A stretch of DNA of 64,000 nt from Fusobacterium sp. IOR10 (GCF_010367435.1 NZ_WJWY01000010.1:16722-80721), one strand, 5' to 3'; positions 1 to 10,267 are shown, counted from the stretch's first letter. Numbers and translations: made by a program. The notes: generated by a model from the sequence alone, not told the origin.

Positions 1-1177
1 CCATTTCTCCTGGAGCTACATGTGATTTTTTAAGACTCATAATTACATTGCCCCCATCTTTTATTTCAAGCTTCATATTATTATAAACATTTTTAACTCT
101 CATAAATACTTCAAGAGATTTATCTATATTTTTCATTCTAAATTTTTGAGGAACTGTGTAGCCTATTCCAAAACCATTTTTGATTTCTTTATATTCTCCA
201 TCAGAAACTTCTCCCTTTATATATTTAGATGCTGAAATTCCAGCTTTTCTTGCCTCTGCACTTACAAAATCCACTAAATCATGAACATGAAGTACATTTC
301 CACAAGCAAATATTCCATCTATATTAGTTTGCATCATTTCATTTACAACTGCTCCATTGGTTCTTCTATCAATTTCTACACCAGTAGCTCTTGAAATATC
401 GTTTTCTGGAATAAGACCAACTGACAACAATAATGTGTCCACTTCATATGTTCTTTCTGTTCCTGAAATTGGTTTTCTATTTTCATCAACTTCAGCTATA
501 GTAACGCTTTCTAATCTTTCTTTTCCTTTAATATCTATTATTGTGTGAGATAAATATAAAGGTATATCGTAATCATTTAAACATTGAGCTATATTTCTTG
601 CTAATCCTCCAGAAAATGGCATAAGTTCAACTACTGCTTCAACTTTAGCTCCTTCTAATGTCATTCTTCTAGCCATTATAAGACCAATATCTCCAGATCC
701 TAAAATAAGAACTTTTTTACCTACCATATAACCTTCCATATTTACATATCTTTGAGCTGTTCCTGCTGTAAATATTCCTGATGGTCTTTCTCCTGGAATA
801 GAAATTGCTCCTCTTGTTCTTTCTCTACATCCCATAGCCAAAATAATAGCTTTTGCATCTATTAACATATAACCATCTTTTGTGTTTATTGCATGAATTT
901 GTTTTTGTGGAGTTACATCTAATACCATAGTATCTAGTTTAATTTCTATATTCATTTGTTCCAATTGTTTTATAAATCTTCCTGCATATTCAGGTCCTGT
1001 TAACTGTTCCTTAAATTCATGAAGACCAAATCCATTATGAATACATTGTTGTAAAATTCCACCTAATTCTTTATCTCTTTCTATTACTAATATACTTTCA
1101 ATTCCATTTTTTCTTGCTTCAACTGCGGCAGCTAAACCTGCTGGTCCTCCCCCAACTATAACTAAATCATATTTCAT
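1..1177 (-). CDS. NAD(P)/FAD-dependent oxidoreductase, glycerol-3-phosphate dehydrogenase partner (3' end outside window)
   Basis: I translated this reading frame by eye; it is open for 392 codons and runs off the left edge. It begins MKYDLVIVGGGPAG, an FAD-binding GxGxxG dinucleotide fold, and has a second nucleotide-binding motif (VLILGSGDIG) about 160 residues in, as in pyridine-nucleotide disulfide oxidoreductases. It starts 13 bases after the GlpO/GlpA-like gene. In Clostridia and Fusobacteria such a protein commonly follows that dehydrogenase and probably moves its electrons to or from NAD(P)H; that role is inferred from the neighbour. A small DUF1667 protein is often the next gene, but it would lie outside the window. 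The ATG at 1175-1177 is preceded by a GGGAGGGACAAGA-type ribosome binding site. Confidence 0.85.
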   Translation of the reverse strand, partial: MKYDLVIVGGGPAGLAAAVEARKNGIESILVIERDKELGGILQQCIHNGFGLHEFKEQLTGPEYAGRFIKQLEQMNIEIKLDTMVLDVTPQKQIHAINTKDGYMLIDAKAIILAMGCRERTRGAISIPGERPSGIFTAGTAQRYVNMEGYMVGKKVLILGSGDIGLIMARRMTLEGAKVEAVVELMPFSGGLARNIAQCLNDYDIPLYLSHTIIDIKGKERLESVTIAEVDENRKPISGTERTYEVDTLLLSVGLIPENDISRATGVEIDRRTNGAVVNEMMQTNIDGIFACGNVLHVHDLVDFVSAEARKAGISASKYIKGEVSDGEYKEIKNGFGIGYTVPQKFRMKNIDKSLEVFMRVKNVYNNMKLEIKDGGNVIMSLKKSHVAPGEM

Positions 1178-1190
1178 TTCTTGTCCCTCC

Positions 1191-2627
1191 CTATTTAACT
1201 TCTTTAGTCTCATTTGTTAAAATGTATGAACCTTTTTTATCTTGAACTATTTCGTTCAAATTCTTTCCAAGTTCTCTTGATAAAATTTCTTGCACTCTTG
1301 GACCGCAGAATCCACCTTGACATCTTCCTGCTCCAGGTCTACATCTTTTTTTAACTCCGTCAACTGTGTGAGCTCCAACTTTTCTGTGTATAGCATCTAC
1401 AATTTCACCCTCTGTTATACTTTCACATCTACAAATAACTCTTCCATATCTAGGGTCTTTTTCTATTAATTTTGCTTTTTCTTCTTGAGACAATTCCATG
1501 AAATGAATTCTTTTTCTGTTATTTTTAAAGTTTTCTTTTTTAGTTGCTTTTAATTTTTCTACTACCATTTTTGCAACATCTTTTCCAATTGCTGGAGCTG
1601 AAGAAAGTCCTGGAGATTTTGTTCCCGCTATATTAAAGAACCCTTCTGCATCTTTAGCTTCTCCTATTATGAAATCTCCTGTACTAGGTTCTGCTCTAAT
1701 TCCTGTGAAATTTCTAATATTATCTCTATAATTTATATTTTTTATACTTTTTTCTGCTTGTCTTTTAATGTCATCTAATCCCTCTTGAGTACTTGCTACA
1801 CAATCTCTATCTTGAACATCATGAGCTGTTGGTCCAACTATTATATTCCCGTGTACTGTTTGAGCAACTAAAACTCCTTTTCCCATTTCAGTTGGGCATT
1901 GGAAAATAACACTATTTGTTAAATGAGTTTCAACTTTATCTAAAATATAGTATTCTCCTATTCTAGGATGAATATCAAAATGTTCTTTACTAACCATATC
2001 ATTTATTTTATCTGCATAAACACCTGATGAATTTATAACTACTTTTGTTTCAAATTCTCTTCCATCTTTTAATATAACTTTATAACTTCCAGATTTTTTT
2101 TCTATATTTTTTACTTCTGCATTAAGTACTATGTCTACACCATTTTCAGCTGCATTTTCAAACAACTTTATACAAAGTTCATAAGGTCCTGTTACTCCAG
2201 CTGAAGGAGCCCATAAAGCACATACAACATTTTTATTTATATTTGGCTCTTTTTCTAAAATTTCTTCTCTTTCCATAATTCTCATGTTAGGAACACCGTT
2301 TGCTAAACCTCTTTCATATAAAGTTTCAACATGTTTTCTTTCTTCTTCTGAAAAAGCCATAACGTATGACCCTATATTTCTATATGGGGCATCTATTTCT
2401 TTGCTTAACTCTTCATACATTGCGCACCCTTCTACATTATATTTGGCCATTAAAGATCCTTCTTTTGCATCATAACCTGCATGAACTATTGCTGAATTTG
2501 CTTTTGTTGTACCATTTGAAACATCGTTTTCTTTTTCCAATACAGCTATGTTTAAATTATACTTTGACAACTCTCTTGAAACTGACGCTCCCATTATTCC
2601 AGCACCTATCACTAACACGTCTAACAT
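1191..2627 (-). CDS. FAD-dependent glycerol-3-phosphate dehydrogenase (GlpO/GlpA-like) with C-terminal BFD-like [2Fe-2S] domain
   Basis: This 478-residue protein probably oxidises sn-glycerol-3-phosphate to dihydroxyacetone phosphate. It opens with an FAD-binding motif (VIGAGIMG, residues 6-13) of the DAO family. Near residues 395-445 is a BFD-like [2Fe-2S] segment with cysteines at about 399, 401, 436 and 441 (pattern CRC...CxxxxC). This dehydrogenase-plus-BFD layout is typical of the anaerobic clostridial and fusobacterial type. It follows dhaM but has its own TTGACA promoter and a terminator-containing leader (2649-2703), so it may be controlled separately from glpFK. The next gene is its likely electron-transfer partner. 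The family is clear; calling it glpA or glpO rather than another DAO-family oxidase rests on context. Confidence 0.86.
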   Translation of the reverse strand: MLDVLVIGAGIMGASVSRELSKYNLNIAVLEKENDVSNGTTKANSAIVHAGYDAKEGSLMAKYNVEGCAMYEELSKEIDAPYRNIGSYVMAFSEEERKHVETLYERGLANGVPNMRIMEREEILEKEPNINKNVVCALWAPSAGVTGPYELCIKLFENAAENGVDIVLNAEVKNIEKKSGSYKVILKDGREFETKVVINSSGVYADKINDMVSKEHFDIHPRIGEYYILDKVETHLTNSVIFQCPTEMGKGVLVAQTVHGNIIVGPTAHDVQDRDCVASTQEGLDDIKRQAEKSIKNINYRDNIRNFTGIRAEPSTGDFIIGEAKDAEGFFNIAGTKSPGLSSAPAIGKDVAKMVVEKLKATKKENFKNNRKRIHFMELSQEEKAKLIEKDPRYGRVICRCESITEGEIVDAIHRKVGAHTVDGVKKRCRPGAGRCQGGFCGPRVQEILSRELGKNLNEIVQDKKGSYILTNETKEVK

Positions 2628-2648
2628 TTTTACCTCCCTAAAATCTTA

Positions 2649-2703
2649 AAAAAAAATAGTCAAACAAAGAAAAGAAGACAATATCCCTTTCCTTTGTTTG
2701 ACT
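2649..2703 (-). terminator. Leader terminator upstream of the glpO-like gene
   Basis: On the minus strand a 12-bp perfect stem (AGTCAAACAAAG paired with CTTTGTTTGACT, 2658-2703) is followed by a run of nine T. It lies between the promoter at 2742-2770 and the glpO-like start at 2627, so it must be read through for expression from that promoter. It could also end transcripts coming from dhaKLM. Confidence 0.82.
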
Positions 2704-2741
2704 CTCTTTAATCTCTAGTCAATATTATATTTCTGCAGTTA

Positions 2742-2770
2742 ATTATCTCTTATTTAGGATATTTTGTCAA
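2742..2770 (-). promoter_or_regulatory. Sigma70-type promoter for the glpO-like gene
   Basis: Minus-strand TTGACA (2765-2770) and GATAAT (2742-2747) are separated by exactly 17 bases. It sits just downstream of the dhaM stop codon and about 115 bases before the glpO-like gene, with the terminator hairpin in between. Confidence 0.72.
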
Positions 2771-2777
2771 TCTGTTT

Positions 2778-3176
2778 TTATACTTTTTTAAAAGATTTCA
2801 AATCTTCTAATTCTTCTTGAATGTCACCTATATTAATATCATCGTCATTCATTGAAACAGCTAAAATAGCTCCCTCTACTATTGGGGCATCTGCTATCTT
2901 TATTAAATCTTTATTAAATTTATCATCTTCAATAAATTCTATTGCCATTTCTGAATTTAATATTGAACTTCCTAAATCACAAAAAATTAAAACTCCATCC
3001 TTTTCATAAGCTTCTTCTATTGATTTTTTTATCACCATTGGATTAGATCCAAAAGCTCCATCATCCATTCCCCCACCATTTAATATTTTAAATGGTTTGT
3101 TTTGCATTTCTTTACAAAGATTTATTATTTCATCTCCTAGTTTTTCATTATGAGACACTATCACTATTCCTATCAT
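2778..3176 (-). CDS. dhaM: Dihydroxyacetone kinase phosphotransfer subunit DhaM (EIIA-Man domain only)
   Basis: The protein has 132 residues and a single EIIA-mannose-type domain. The phospho-accepting histidine is His9 in the opening MIGIVIVSHN. It takes phosphate from phospho-HPr and passes it to ADP bound on DhaL, so dihydroxyacetone phosphorylation is driven by PEP. Unlike the enterobacterial DhaM it has no fused HPr or EI-like domains, so general PTS proteins must supply the phosphate. Its start overlaps the end of dhaL by four bases (ATGA), which suggests translational coupling. It is the third gene of a dhaK-dhaL-dhaM set. Confidence 0.93.
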   Translation of the reverse strand: MIGIVIVSHNEKLGDEIINLCKEMQNKPFKILNGGGMDDGAFGSNPMVIKKSIEEAYEKDGVLIFCDLGSSILNSEMAIEFIEDDKFNKDLIKIADAPIVEGAILAVSMNDDDINIGDIQEELEDLKSFKKV

Positions 3177-3805
3177 ATTCCATTACCTCGCAATACTTCT
3201 GTTATAGTTTCTAAAATCATATAAGAAGATGCTGCACCTGGATCCAAATGGCCTATACTTCTTTCTTTTAAATAACTTGCCCTTCCCTTCTTTGCAATCA
3301 TTTCTATAGTTGAATCCCTTCCAGATTTTGCTTTTTCTAAAGCTTCTGAAAAAAGTAATCCTATCTTTATTTCTTTATTGATATTTTCTTTTAGATAATT
3401 ACAAAATGGAACTAAAGTATCTAACATAGTTTTCTCTTCTATATCAGATTTTCCTCTCATTTTAATTCCTTCTATTCCAATATTAATTATTTCAGGAATA
3501 TCTTCTTTTGAAATATTTTCTTTTCCCTTCATGAATATTCCCATCTTCATAAAGGCTGTTCCATAAAGAGCTCCTGAAGCTCCACCAACATTGGATATTA
3601 ATGTCATTGCTATTTTAGTTATTATTTCATTATTGCTTAATTCAACATATTTTTCTGATTCTTCCTTTAATTTTGTAAAACCTCTATTTAAATTAACTCC
3701 GTGATCTCCATCTCCAATAGCTCTATCTAAATCTGTTAGATAATCTTTATTTTCCTTTATTGTTTCTGCAATTTTATTGATCATTTCTATAATTATTTTT
3801 TGCAT
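3173..3805 (-). CDS. dhaL: Dihydroxyacetone kinase ADP-binding subunit DhaL
   Basis: This 210-residue protein has the DhaL nucleotide-binding signature DLDRAIGDGDHG near residues 25-36; D27, D32 and D34 correspond to the Mg-binding aspartates of the family. In PTS-dependent kinases DhaL holds a permanently bound ADP that is rephosphorylated by DhaM and donates phosphate to dihydroxyacetone held on DhaK. The later stretch GRDSTIEMIAKKGRASYL and the C-terminal GHLDPGAASS are also typical. It lies 12 bases after dhaK and overlaps dhaM by four bases. The start has a GGAGATAAT ribosome binding site. Confidence 0.95.
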   Translation of the reverse strand: MQKIIIEMINKIAETIKENKDYLTDLDRAIGDGDHGVNLNRGFTKLKEESEKYVELSNNEIITKIAMTLISNVGGASGALYGTAFMKMGIFMKGKENISKEDIPEIINIGIEGIKMRGKSDIEEKTMLDTLVPFCNYLKENINKEIKIGLLFSEALEKAKSGRDSTIEMIAKKGRASYLKERSIGHLDPGAASSYMILETITEVLRGNGI

Positions 3806-3817
3806 ATTATCTCCTTT

Positions 3818-4813
3818 TTATAGGTTTTTCATTCCAACTGTATCACTTTGAGCATCCAATAATTCTTTCATTTCATCATCTAATTTTAATAAACTTATTG
3901 AGAAACCTTCCATATCAATAGAAGTCATAAAGTTTCCAACCAATGTTTTATAAATTTTTATTTCTTTTTTATCTAAAACTTCTTTAACTGTCTTATTTGC
4001 AATATATAATTCTATTAAAGTTGTTGCACCTAAACCATTAACCATAACTGCAACTTCATCATCTGGTTTTATTTCAGAATGTTTAAAAATTTCATCTAAA
4101 AGTTGTTTTGCATGAACTTCTGCAGTTTTAATTTTTTCTCTATGAGTTCCTGGTTCCCCATGAATTCCTAAACCTATTTCAACTTCATCTGGAGCTATAT
4201 CAAAACTTTTTCTTCCTGTTGTAGGAACAAAACAAGGTTCTAAAGACATTCCCATAGTTTTAACATTATGTATAACTTTTTCTCCTAATTTTTTTAATTT
4301 TTCCAAAGAATATCCTTTTTCTGCTGCTGCTCCAACTATTTTATGAACAAAAACAGTTCCAGCTATTCCTCTTCTACCAACTGTATATGTACTATCTTCA
4401 ACAGCTACATCATCATCTACAACTACCTTATCTACTTTTATTCCGTCAGCTGTTGCTAATTCTGCTGCCATTTCAAAGTTCATAACATCTCCACTATAGT
4501 TTTTTATAATTAACAATACACCTGCATCTGTTGCAACTGCTTTTATTGCATCATAAACTTCGTCTGCACCTGGAGATGAAAAAATTTGTCCACAAACTGC
4601 TGCATCTAACATTCCTCTTCCAACATATCCTGCATGAGCTGGTTCATGACCACTTCCACCACCACTTATTAAAGCTACTTTACCTACTTTTTTTTCTTTT
4701 CTTATAATTATATTTCTACCTTCAACTCTATCTAATAAATTTCCATGAGCATCTACCATTCCTATAAGCATTTCATCAACTATATTATCTACATTATTTA
4801 ATATTTTTTTCAT
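3818..4813 (-). CDS. dhaK: Dihydroxyacetone kinase substrate-binding subunit DhaK
   Basis: This 331-residue protein has full family length. It carries the conserved GGGSGHEPAHAG loop (His56) and His218 in GLGIHGEPGTH, the histidine that forms a covalent hemiaminal with dihydroxyacetone; Asp109 is also conserved. It presents the substrate for phosphorylation by DhaL, giving dihydroxyacetone phosphate for glycolysis. The gene is downstream of glpF-glpK after a 105-base gap that holds a stem-loop (4838-4872). No glycerol dehydrogenase gene is in the window, so free dihydroxyacetone must come from elsewhere. Confidence 0.95.
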   Translation of the reverse strand: MKKILNNVDNIVDEMLIGMVDAHGNLLDRVEGRNIIIRKEKKVGKVALISGGGSGHEPAHAGYVGRGMLDAAVCGQIFSSPGADEVYDAIKAVATDAGVLLIIKNYSGDVMNFEMAAELATADGIKVDKVVVDDDVAVEDSTYTVGRRGIAGTVFVHKIVGAAAEKGYSLEKLKKLGEKVIHNVKTMGMSLEPCFVPTTGRKSFDIAPDEVEIGLGIHGEPGTHREKIKTAEVHAKQLLDEIFKHSEIKPDDEVAVMVNGLGATTLIELYIANKTVKEVLDKKEIKIYKTLVGNFMTSIDMEGFSISLLKLDDEMKELLDAQSDTVGMKNL

Positions 4814-4837
4814 GATTCCTCCTATTTAAGAAATTTA

Positions 4838-4872
4838 GGCTAGATAAAGAAATACTTTATCTTTACCTAGCC
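4838..4872 (-). other. Stem-loop between glpK and dhaK
   Basis: The minus strand has GGCTAGGTAAAGA pairing with TCTTTATCTAGCC (one G-T pair) around an eight-base loop. What follows is TAAATTTCTT rather than a clean T run, so it may be a weak terminator or an RNA-stability element that sets the glpFK:dhaKLM ratio. Confidence 0.6.
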
Positions 4873-4918
4873 TGGTATTATTTTAAAAGTTCAGTAATTA
4901 TCATAACTTTATATTATT

Positions 4919-6427
<1,509 letters not shown>

Positions 6428-6470
6428 CTAATAAATTTATCACTATTCAAAGTTGTATTTAAATTAAAAT

Positions 6471-7199
6471 TTATACTGCCATTGCAATGAACCACACATA
6501 GAAAACTCCTCCAACTATTCCACCAAGTGCTGGTCCTACAATTGGAACCCAAGCATATCCCCAGTTTGATCCACCTTTTCCTTTTATTGGTAACATAGCA
6601 TGAGCTATTCTTGGTCCTAAATCTCTAGCAGGATTTATAGCAAATCCTGTTGCTCCACCTAGTGCCATACCTATAACTGCGATTAGCATACCTATAACAA
6701 ATGGTGCCATTCCACCTGTGACTCCGTTTCCATATCCTATTGCTAAAATTCCTGCAACTAATAAGAAAGTTCCAAGAAACTCTGTTACTGCGTTCATTGG
6801 TTTATTATCAATAGCTGGTCCTGTTGCAAAAACTCCTAATTTTGTTCCTGCTTCTGGTTCTTCATCCATTAAATCCTTATAACTTAACCACGCTAAACAA
6901 GCTCCTACAAAAGCTCCTATAACTTGAGCAATAATGTATCCAGGTACTAATTTCCAAGGGAAAGAACCTGCTGCTGCTAATCCCAATGTTACTGCTGGAT
7001 TTAAATGAGCTCCACTAACCCATCCAACCATATAAACTGCCATTGTAACTGATAAACCCCATCCCATACATATTACTATCCATCCTGAACCTTTACCATA
7101 ACTTTTATTTAAACTAGTGGTCATATTAACTCCATTACCAAAAAATAAAAGTGCTGCTGTTCCTATAAATTCTCCTAAATACATTGCTCCTGGTGTCAT
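6471..7199 (-). CDS. glpF: Glycerol uptake facilitator (aquaglyceroporin)
   Basis: This 242-residue MIP-family channel has both pore motifs: HLNPAVTLG near residues 65-73 and AINPARDLGPR in the second half. An Arg and a following Asp after the second NPA are typical of glycerol facilitators rather than strict water channels. About six hydrophobic segments are visible. It is the first gene of glpF-glpK-dhaKLM, with a GGAGGGACAATT ribosome binding site before the ATG. Its 130-base leader carries a motif shared with the dctP leader. Confidence 0.96.
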   Translation of the reverse strand: MTPGAMYLGEFIGTAALLFFGNGVNMTTSLNKSYGKGSGWIVICMGWGLSVTMAVYMVGWVSGAHLNPAVTLGLAAAGSFPWKLVPGYIIAQVIGAFVGACLAWLSYKDLMDEEPEAGTKLGVFATGPAIDNKPMNAVTEFLGTFLLVAGILAIGYGNGVTGGMAPFVIGMLIAVIGMALGGATGFAINPARDLGPRIAHAMLPIKGKGGSNWGYAWVPIVGPALGGIVGGVFYVWFIAMAV

Positions 7200-7281
7200 A
7201 ATTGTCCCTCCTTTTAATCTAAAAACAACAAAATACTTAATAAAAAAAGAAAACCTTAAACTATAACTTTTTCAAATTATT

Positions 7282-7315
7282 CTTTCAAGCCTCCTTTTTC
7301 TCCCAGCTATATTCT
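7282..7315 (-). promoter_or_regulatory. Shared glycerol-regulon leader motif (glpF copy)
   Basis: Starting about nine bases after the -10 box, the minus strand reads AGAATATAGCTGGGAG then AAAAAGGAGGCTTGAAAG. The dctP leader (11439-11473) has the same ordered blocks: AGAATAnAGCTG, GAGAAA, GGAG, CT-GA-AG. A T7 tract (about 7238-7250) follows downstream, but only weak hairpins precede it. Inference: an RNA site for GlpP antitermination. Confidence 0.5.
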
Positions 7316-7324
7316 ATTAATCTA

Positions 7325-7353
7325 AGAATACCCCATGTTTTTTGTTTTGTCAA
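7325..7353 (-). promoter_or_regulatory. Promoter of glpF-glpK-dhaKLM
   Basis: TTGACA (7348-7353), a 17-base spacer and TATTCT (7325-7330) read on the minus strand, about 125 bases before the glpF start. Confidence 0.8.
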
Positions 7354-7429
7354 CAGGTTATGTAAGCTATTAAGGAATTTTTTGTTCTAATATAATAACA
7401 ATAAGACTATTTATTTACGGTTAGAGCTA

Positions 7430-7460
7430 AAAAAAATCTGGAAAATTTCCAGATTTTTTT
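7430..7460 (-). terminator. Terminator after the HAD-IIA phosphatase gene
   Basis: The near-palindrome AAAAAATCTGGAAA / TTTCCAGATTTTTT lies six bases beyond the phosphatase stop codon. It has T tracts on both strands and separates this gene from the glpF promoter. Confidence 0.85.
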
Positions 7461-7465
7461 ATTAT

Positions 7466-8257
7466 TTAAATTTCTTCAATCATTTCATTTATTGAATCAT
7501 ACACATAATCTGGCACAAATTCAGTACTAGCTAGCATTTTTTTGTTAGTTTCCCCACTCATAACCAATATAGAAGTTAACCCATTGTCTAGTCCTGTTCT
7601 TATATCTGTATAAAGTCTATCTCCAACAATACATAAATCTTCCTTCTTTAATTTATATTTTTCCAAAATCCCATCCACTATGTATTTATTTGGTTTTCCC
7701 ACAACTAAAGGTTCTTTTCCTGTGGTTCCTTTTATTAAAGCTATGATAGATCCAACATCTGGCATACATTTCCTCCCTGCTAAAGGGCACACATAATCTG
7801 GGTGAGTTGCTATGTATTTAACTCCTTCAGATATATAATCACATGCAATCCATAATTTTTCATATGTTAAAGTTGTATCGAAACCAAGTACAACAAAATC
7901 TATTTCTTGATCTCTTTCCTTAATTAGTTTAAATCCAGCTTTTTCAAATTCATCTTCCAAAGCCTTTGTTCCCAATAAAAATATTCTTGCACCTTTTTTT
8001 ATTTTATTTAAATAAATAGTAGTGGCTTCTCCAGAAGTAAATATTTCATTTTCTTCAGCTTTTATTCCAAGTTTTCCTAATTTTTCAACATAGGAACCTT
8101 TATTTTTAGATGAGTTATTAGTTAAAAATAAATATTTTTTATTTTTTTCTTTTATTTTCTTTAAAAATTCTTTTGCTCCATAAATTAATTCATCTCCTAG
8201 ATATATAGTCCCATCCATATCCAATAAAAAACATTCCTTCTCTTTAAGTTTGCCCAT
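7466..8257 (-). CDS. HAD-IIA family sugar/glycerol-phosphate phosphatase (NagD/AraL-like)
   Basis: This 263-residue HAD-superfamily hydrolase has the nucleophile motif DMDGTIYLGD (Asp13, Asp15), motif II FLTNNSSK, a motif III region VVGKPNK and the acidic motif GDRLYTDIRTG. These match the NagD/PGP subclass, which includes glycerol-3-phosphate and phosphoglycolate phosphatases. It sits between the TRAP transporter and glpF, so a glycerol-phosphate substrate is plausible but not shown. A strong terminator hairpin lies only about ten bases before its AAGGGGGAAAG ribosome binding site, and I see no separate promoter. Expression would then depend on read-through from dctM. Confidence 0.85.
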   Translation of the reverse strand: MGKLKEKECFLLDMDGTIYLGDELIYGAKEFLKKIKEKNKKYLFLTNNSSKNKGSYVEKLGKLGIKAEENEIFTSGEATTIYLNKIKKGARIFLLGTKALEDEFEKAGFKLIKERDQEIDFVVLGFDTTLTYEKLWIACDYISEGVKYIATHPDYVCPLAGRKCMPDVGSIIALIKGTTGKEPLVVGKPNKYIVDGILEKYKLKKEDLCIVGDRLYTDIRTGLDNGLTSILVMSGETNKKMLASTEFVPDYVYDSINEMIEEI

Positions 8258-8266
8258 CTTTCCCCC

Positions 8267-8320
8267 TTAAAATAAAAAGGATTGTATCTTACAAATTTAA
8301 TCTTGTAAAAGACAACCCTT
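8267..8320 (-). terminator. Terminator between dctM and the HAD phosphatase gene
   Basis: The minus strand forms a long stem, AAGGGTTGT-c-TTTTACAA paired with TTGTAAGA-t-ACAATCCTT (two wobbles, one mismatch), followed by TTTTTATTTT. It ends next to the phosphatase ribosome binding site. Confidence 0.8.
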
Positions 8321-8361
8321 TGAATTACATTAAAAAATCTCAAATCAAAATTAAGTTTATT

Positions 8362-9648
8362 TTAACTAAATAAATTTGGAATAATCAATGCTATACTTTG
8401 AGAATATGTTACCATAACTAAAACTATTAATAAAGCCACTACAAATGGCCAGATTTCGCTTATGAAATCCTCTAGCTTTACATCAACTATAGAACATACT
8501 GTAAACATCATTGATCCAAATGGTGGTGTTAATCCACCTATCATTATATTAACTATAAATATTACACCAAAATGTAAAGGATCTATTCCTAAAGCTGTTA
8601 CTGCAGGAACTAACAATGGGGCTAATATAACCAAAGCTGCTCCACCTTCTATAAACATTCCTATAAATAAAAGCATAACATTAATCAACATAAGTAATAC
8701 AAATCTATTATCTGTAAAAGTCATAAGACCATTAGTTATCATTTGAGGTATTCTCTCTAATGTTAAGTAATAACCAAAAACTTTAGCTGATGCTATAATA
8801 ATCATAACAGATCCTGTACTTCTTACTGTCTCTGTTAAAATTATAGGAATATGTTTAAATTTTAGTTTTCTATAAATTAATGTTCCTACTACAAAACAGA
8901 AAAATACTGCAATTCCCCCTGCTTCTGTTGGAGTAAACATTCCAATTCTCATTCCTAAAATAATTCCAAATGGTATTGCTAAAGCCCATACTGATTTTAA
9001 AGCTTGTTTTCCTATCTCAGGAAGAGTGGCTGCTTTTGCTCTAGTTGGAGCATAACCTCTTTTCACTGATATTATGTAAACTGTTATCATTAGGGCACCT
9101 GTCATTAATATTCCAGGAGTATACCCTGCTAAGAACATATCCCCCACAGGTATATTTGCAATTAAAGCATATAATATCAAGTTAGTTCCTGGTGGAATAA
9201 CTGGACTAACTGATGAAGAAGCTGCTGTTACTGCTGCTGCAAAGGGAGCTGTAAACCCTTTCTTCAACATTTCAGGAACTAATATTTTAGATTCCATTGC
9301 TGCATCTGCATTGGCAGAACCTGAAATTCCACCCATCATAGCACTAAGTAAACAGTTAACTTGAGCAAGTCCACCTTTTAAATGCCCTGCTAAAACTTCA
9401 GCCATATTCATTAATTGTTCACTAATACCTGAATAATTCATAACTGAACCAACCATTATAAAGAAAGGTACCGCTAAATATGGAAATGATTCAACTGATG
9501 TTGAAAATCTTTGAATAATCATATTCATTTCCATGATATGATTTATAAATATAAAGTAAAACAATGCTGATCCCATAAGAGCAAAACCTATTGGTATATT
9601 CAAAAAGAATAAAATAAATAAAACCACTATTGGAGAAAACGAATTCAT
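8362..9648 (-). CDS. dctM: TRAP transporter large permease subunit (DctM-like)
   Basis: This 428-residue, very hydrophobic protein has about a dozen membrane segments and is of usual DctM length. Family features include the N-terminal FFLNIPIGFALMGSALFYF, the GGISGSANADAAM segment and PVIPPGTNLILYALI. It is the ion-coupled translocation subunit that takes substrate from the binding protein DctP together with the small subunit DctQ, driven by a Na+ or H+ gradient. It lies 15 bases after dctQ. The substrate is unknown; the glpP and glp neighbours suggest a glycerol-related organic anion. Confidence 0.93.
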   Translation of the reverse strand: MNSFSPIVVLFILFFLNIPIGFALMGSALFYFIFINHIMEMNMIIQRFSTSVESFPYLAVPFFIMVGSVMNYSGISEQLMNMAEVLAGHLKGGLAQVNCLLSAMMGGISGSANADAAMESKILVPEMLKKGFTAPFAAAVTAASSSVSPVIPPGTNLILYALIANIPVGDMFLAGYTPGILMTGALMITVYIISVKRGYAPTRAKAATLPEIGKQALKSVWALAIPFGIILGMRIGMFTPTEAGGIAVFFCFVVGTLIYRKLKFKHIPIILTETVRSTGSVMIIIASAKVFGYYLTLERIPQMITNGLMTFTDNRFVLLMLINVMLLFIGMFIEGGAALVILAPLLVPAVTALGIDPLHFGVIFIVNIMIGGLTPPFGSMMFTVCSIVDVKLEDFISEIWPFVVALLIVLVMVTYSQSIALIIPNLFS

Positions 9649-9663
9649 ATTACTAATACCCCC

Positions 9664-10155
9664 CTAATCTTTTTTCTCATCAACGTGTAAAAATGCTTTT
9701 TTAAACGCTTCTATCATAAATAATAAAGAATATAATGTCATTAATCCAAAAGATACAACTAAAGACGCATTAATATACGAATAAGACATCTCCAAGGCTG
9801 AAGTTATCTTTGTTGAACCTGAAACATAACCATAACTAAATACAAACATCAAAACATTTAAACCTAATAAAATAATTGATGTGAAAAACTCCGCTACATT
9901 TCTTATTTTAGTTGGCAATAAAATCATTAAAGCTTCAACACCTATAAGTCCTTTTTCTCTGTAAGCTCCTGCAGTTCCTAAAAAAATTGTCCAAATAAAG
10001 CAACCTACTGCCACTTCCTCTGTCCAATAATAAGTAAAATTTAAACAATATCTTGTAAATACATTCATTATAACTATAACAACAGTTACACTTATAAATA
10101 AACTTCCAAGATACAACTCAAAATGTTTCAGAAAATCATTTAATCCTTTTTTCAT
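9664..10155 (-). CDS. dctQ: TRAP transporter small permease subunit (DctQ-like)
   Basis: The protein has about 163 residues and four hydrophobic segments, and includes the family feature YYWTEEVAVGCFIW. The open frame extends 18 codons further upstream to 10209. I place the start at the ATG 10153-10155 because GAGGAG lies seven bases before it, and the upstream extension (MFIFKWTKKG...) lacks such a site. It joins DctM in the membrane. A strong terminator stands between it and dctP, so the permease subunits are probably made in smaller amounts than the binding protein. Confidence 0.88.
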   Translation of the reverse strand: MKKGLNDFLKHFELYLGSLFISVTVVIVIMNVFTRYCLNFTYYWTEEVAVGCFIWTIFLGTAGAYREKGLIGVEALMILLPTKIRNVAEFFTSIILLGLNVLMFVFSYGYVSGSTKITSALEMSYSYINASLVVSFGLMTLYSLLFMIEAFKKAFLHVDEKKD

Positions 10156-10267
10156 TGTCCACTCCTCATATAATATATTACCTTTTTTTGTCCATTTAAA
10201 AATAAACACTTTTTTAATAAATTGAGTATTCTATTAAAAATGTATTTATTTTTAGTATATAATTTAT

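Noticed and set aside
2284..2641. Plus-strand open frames of 60-90 codons opposite the glpO-like gene
   Set aside because: They are antisense to a well-supported gene, have low-complexity Leu/Ser-rich translations and no ribosome binding sites.
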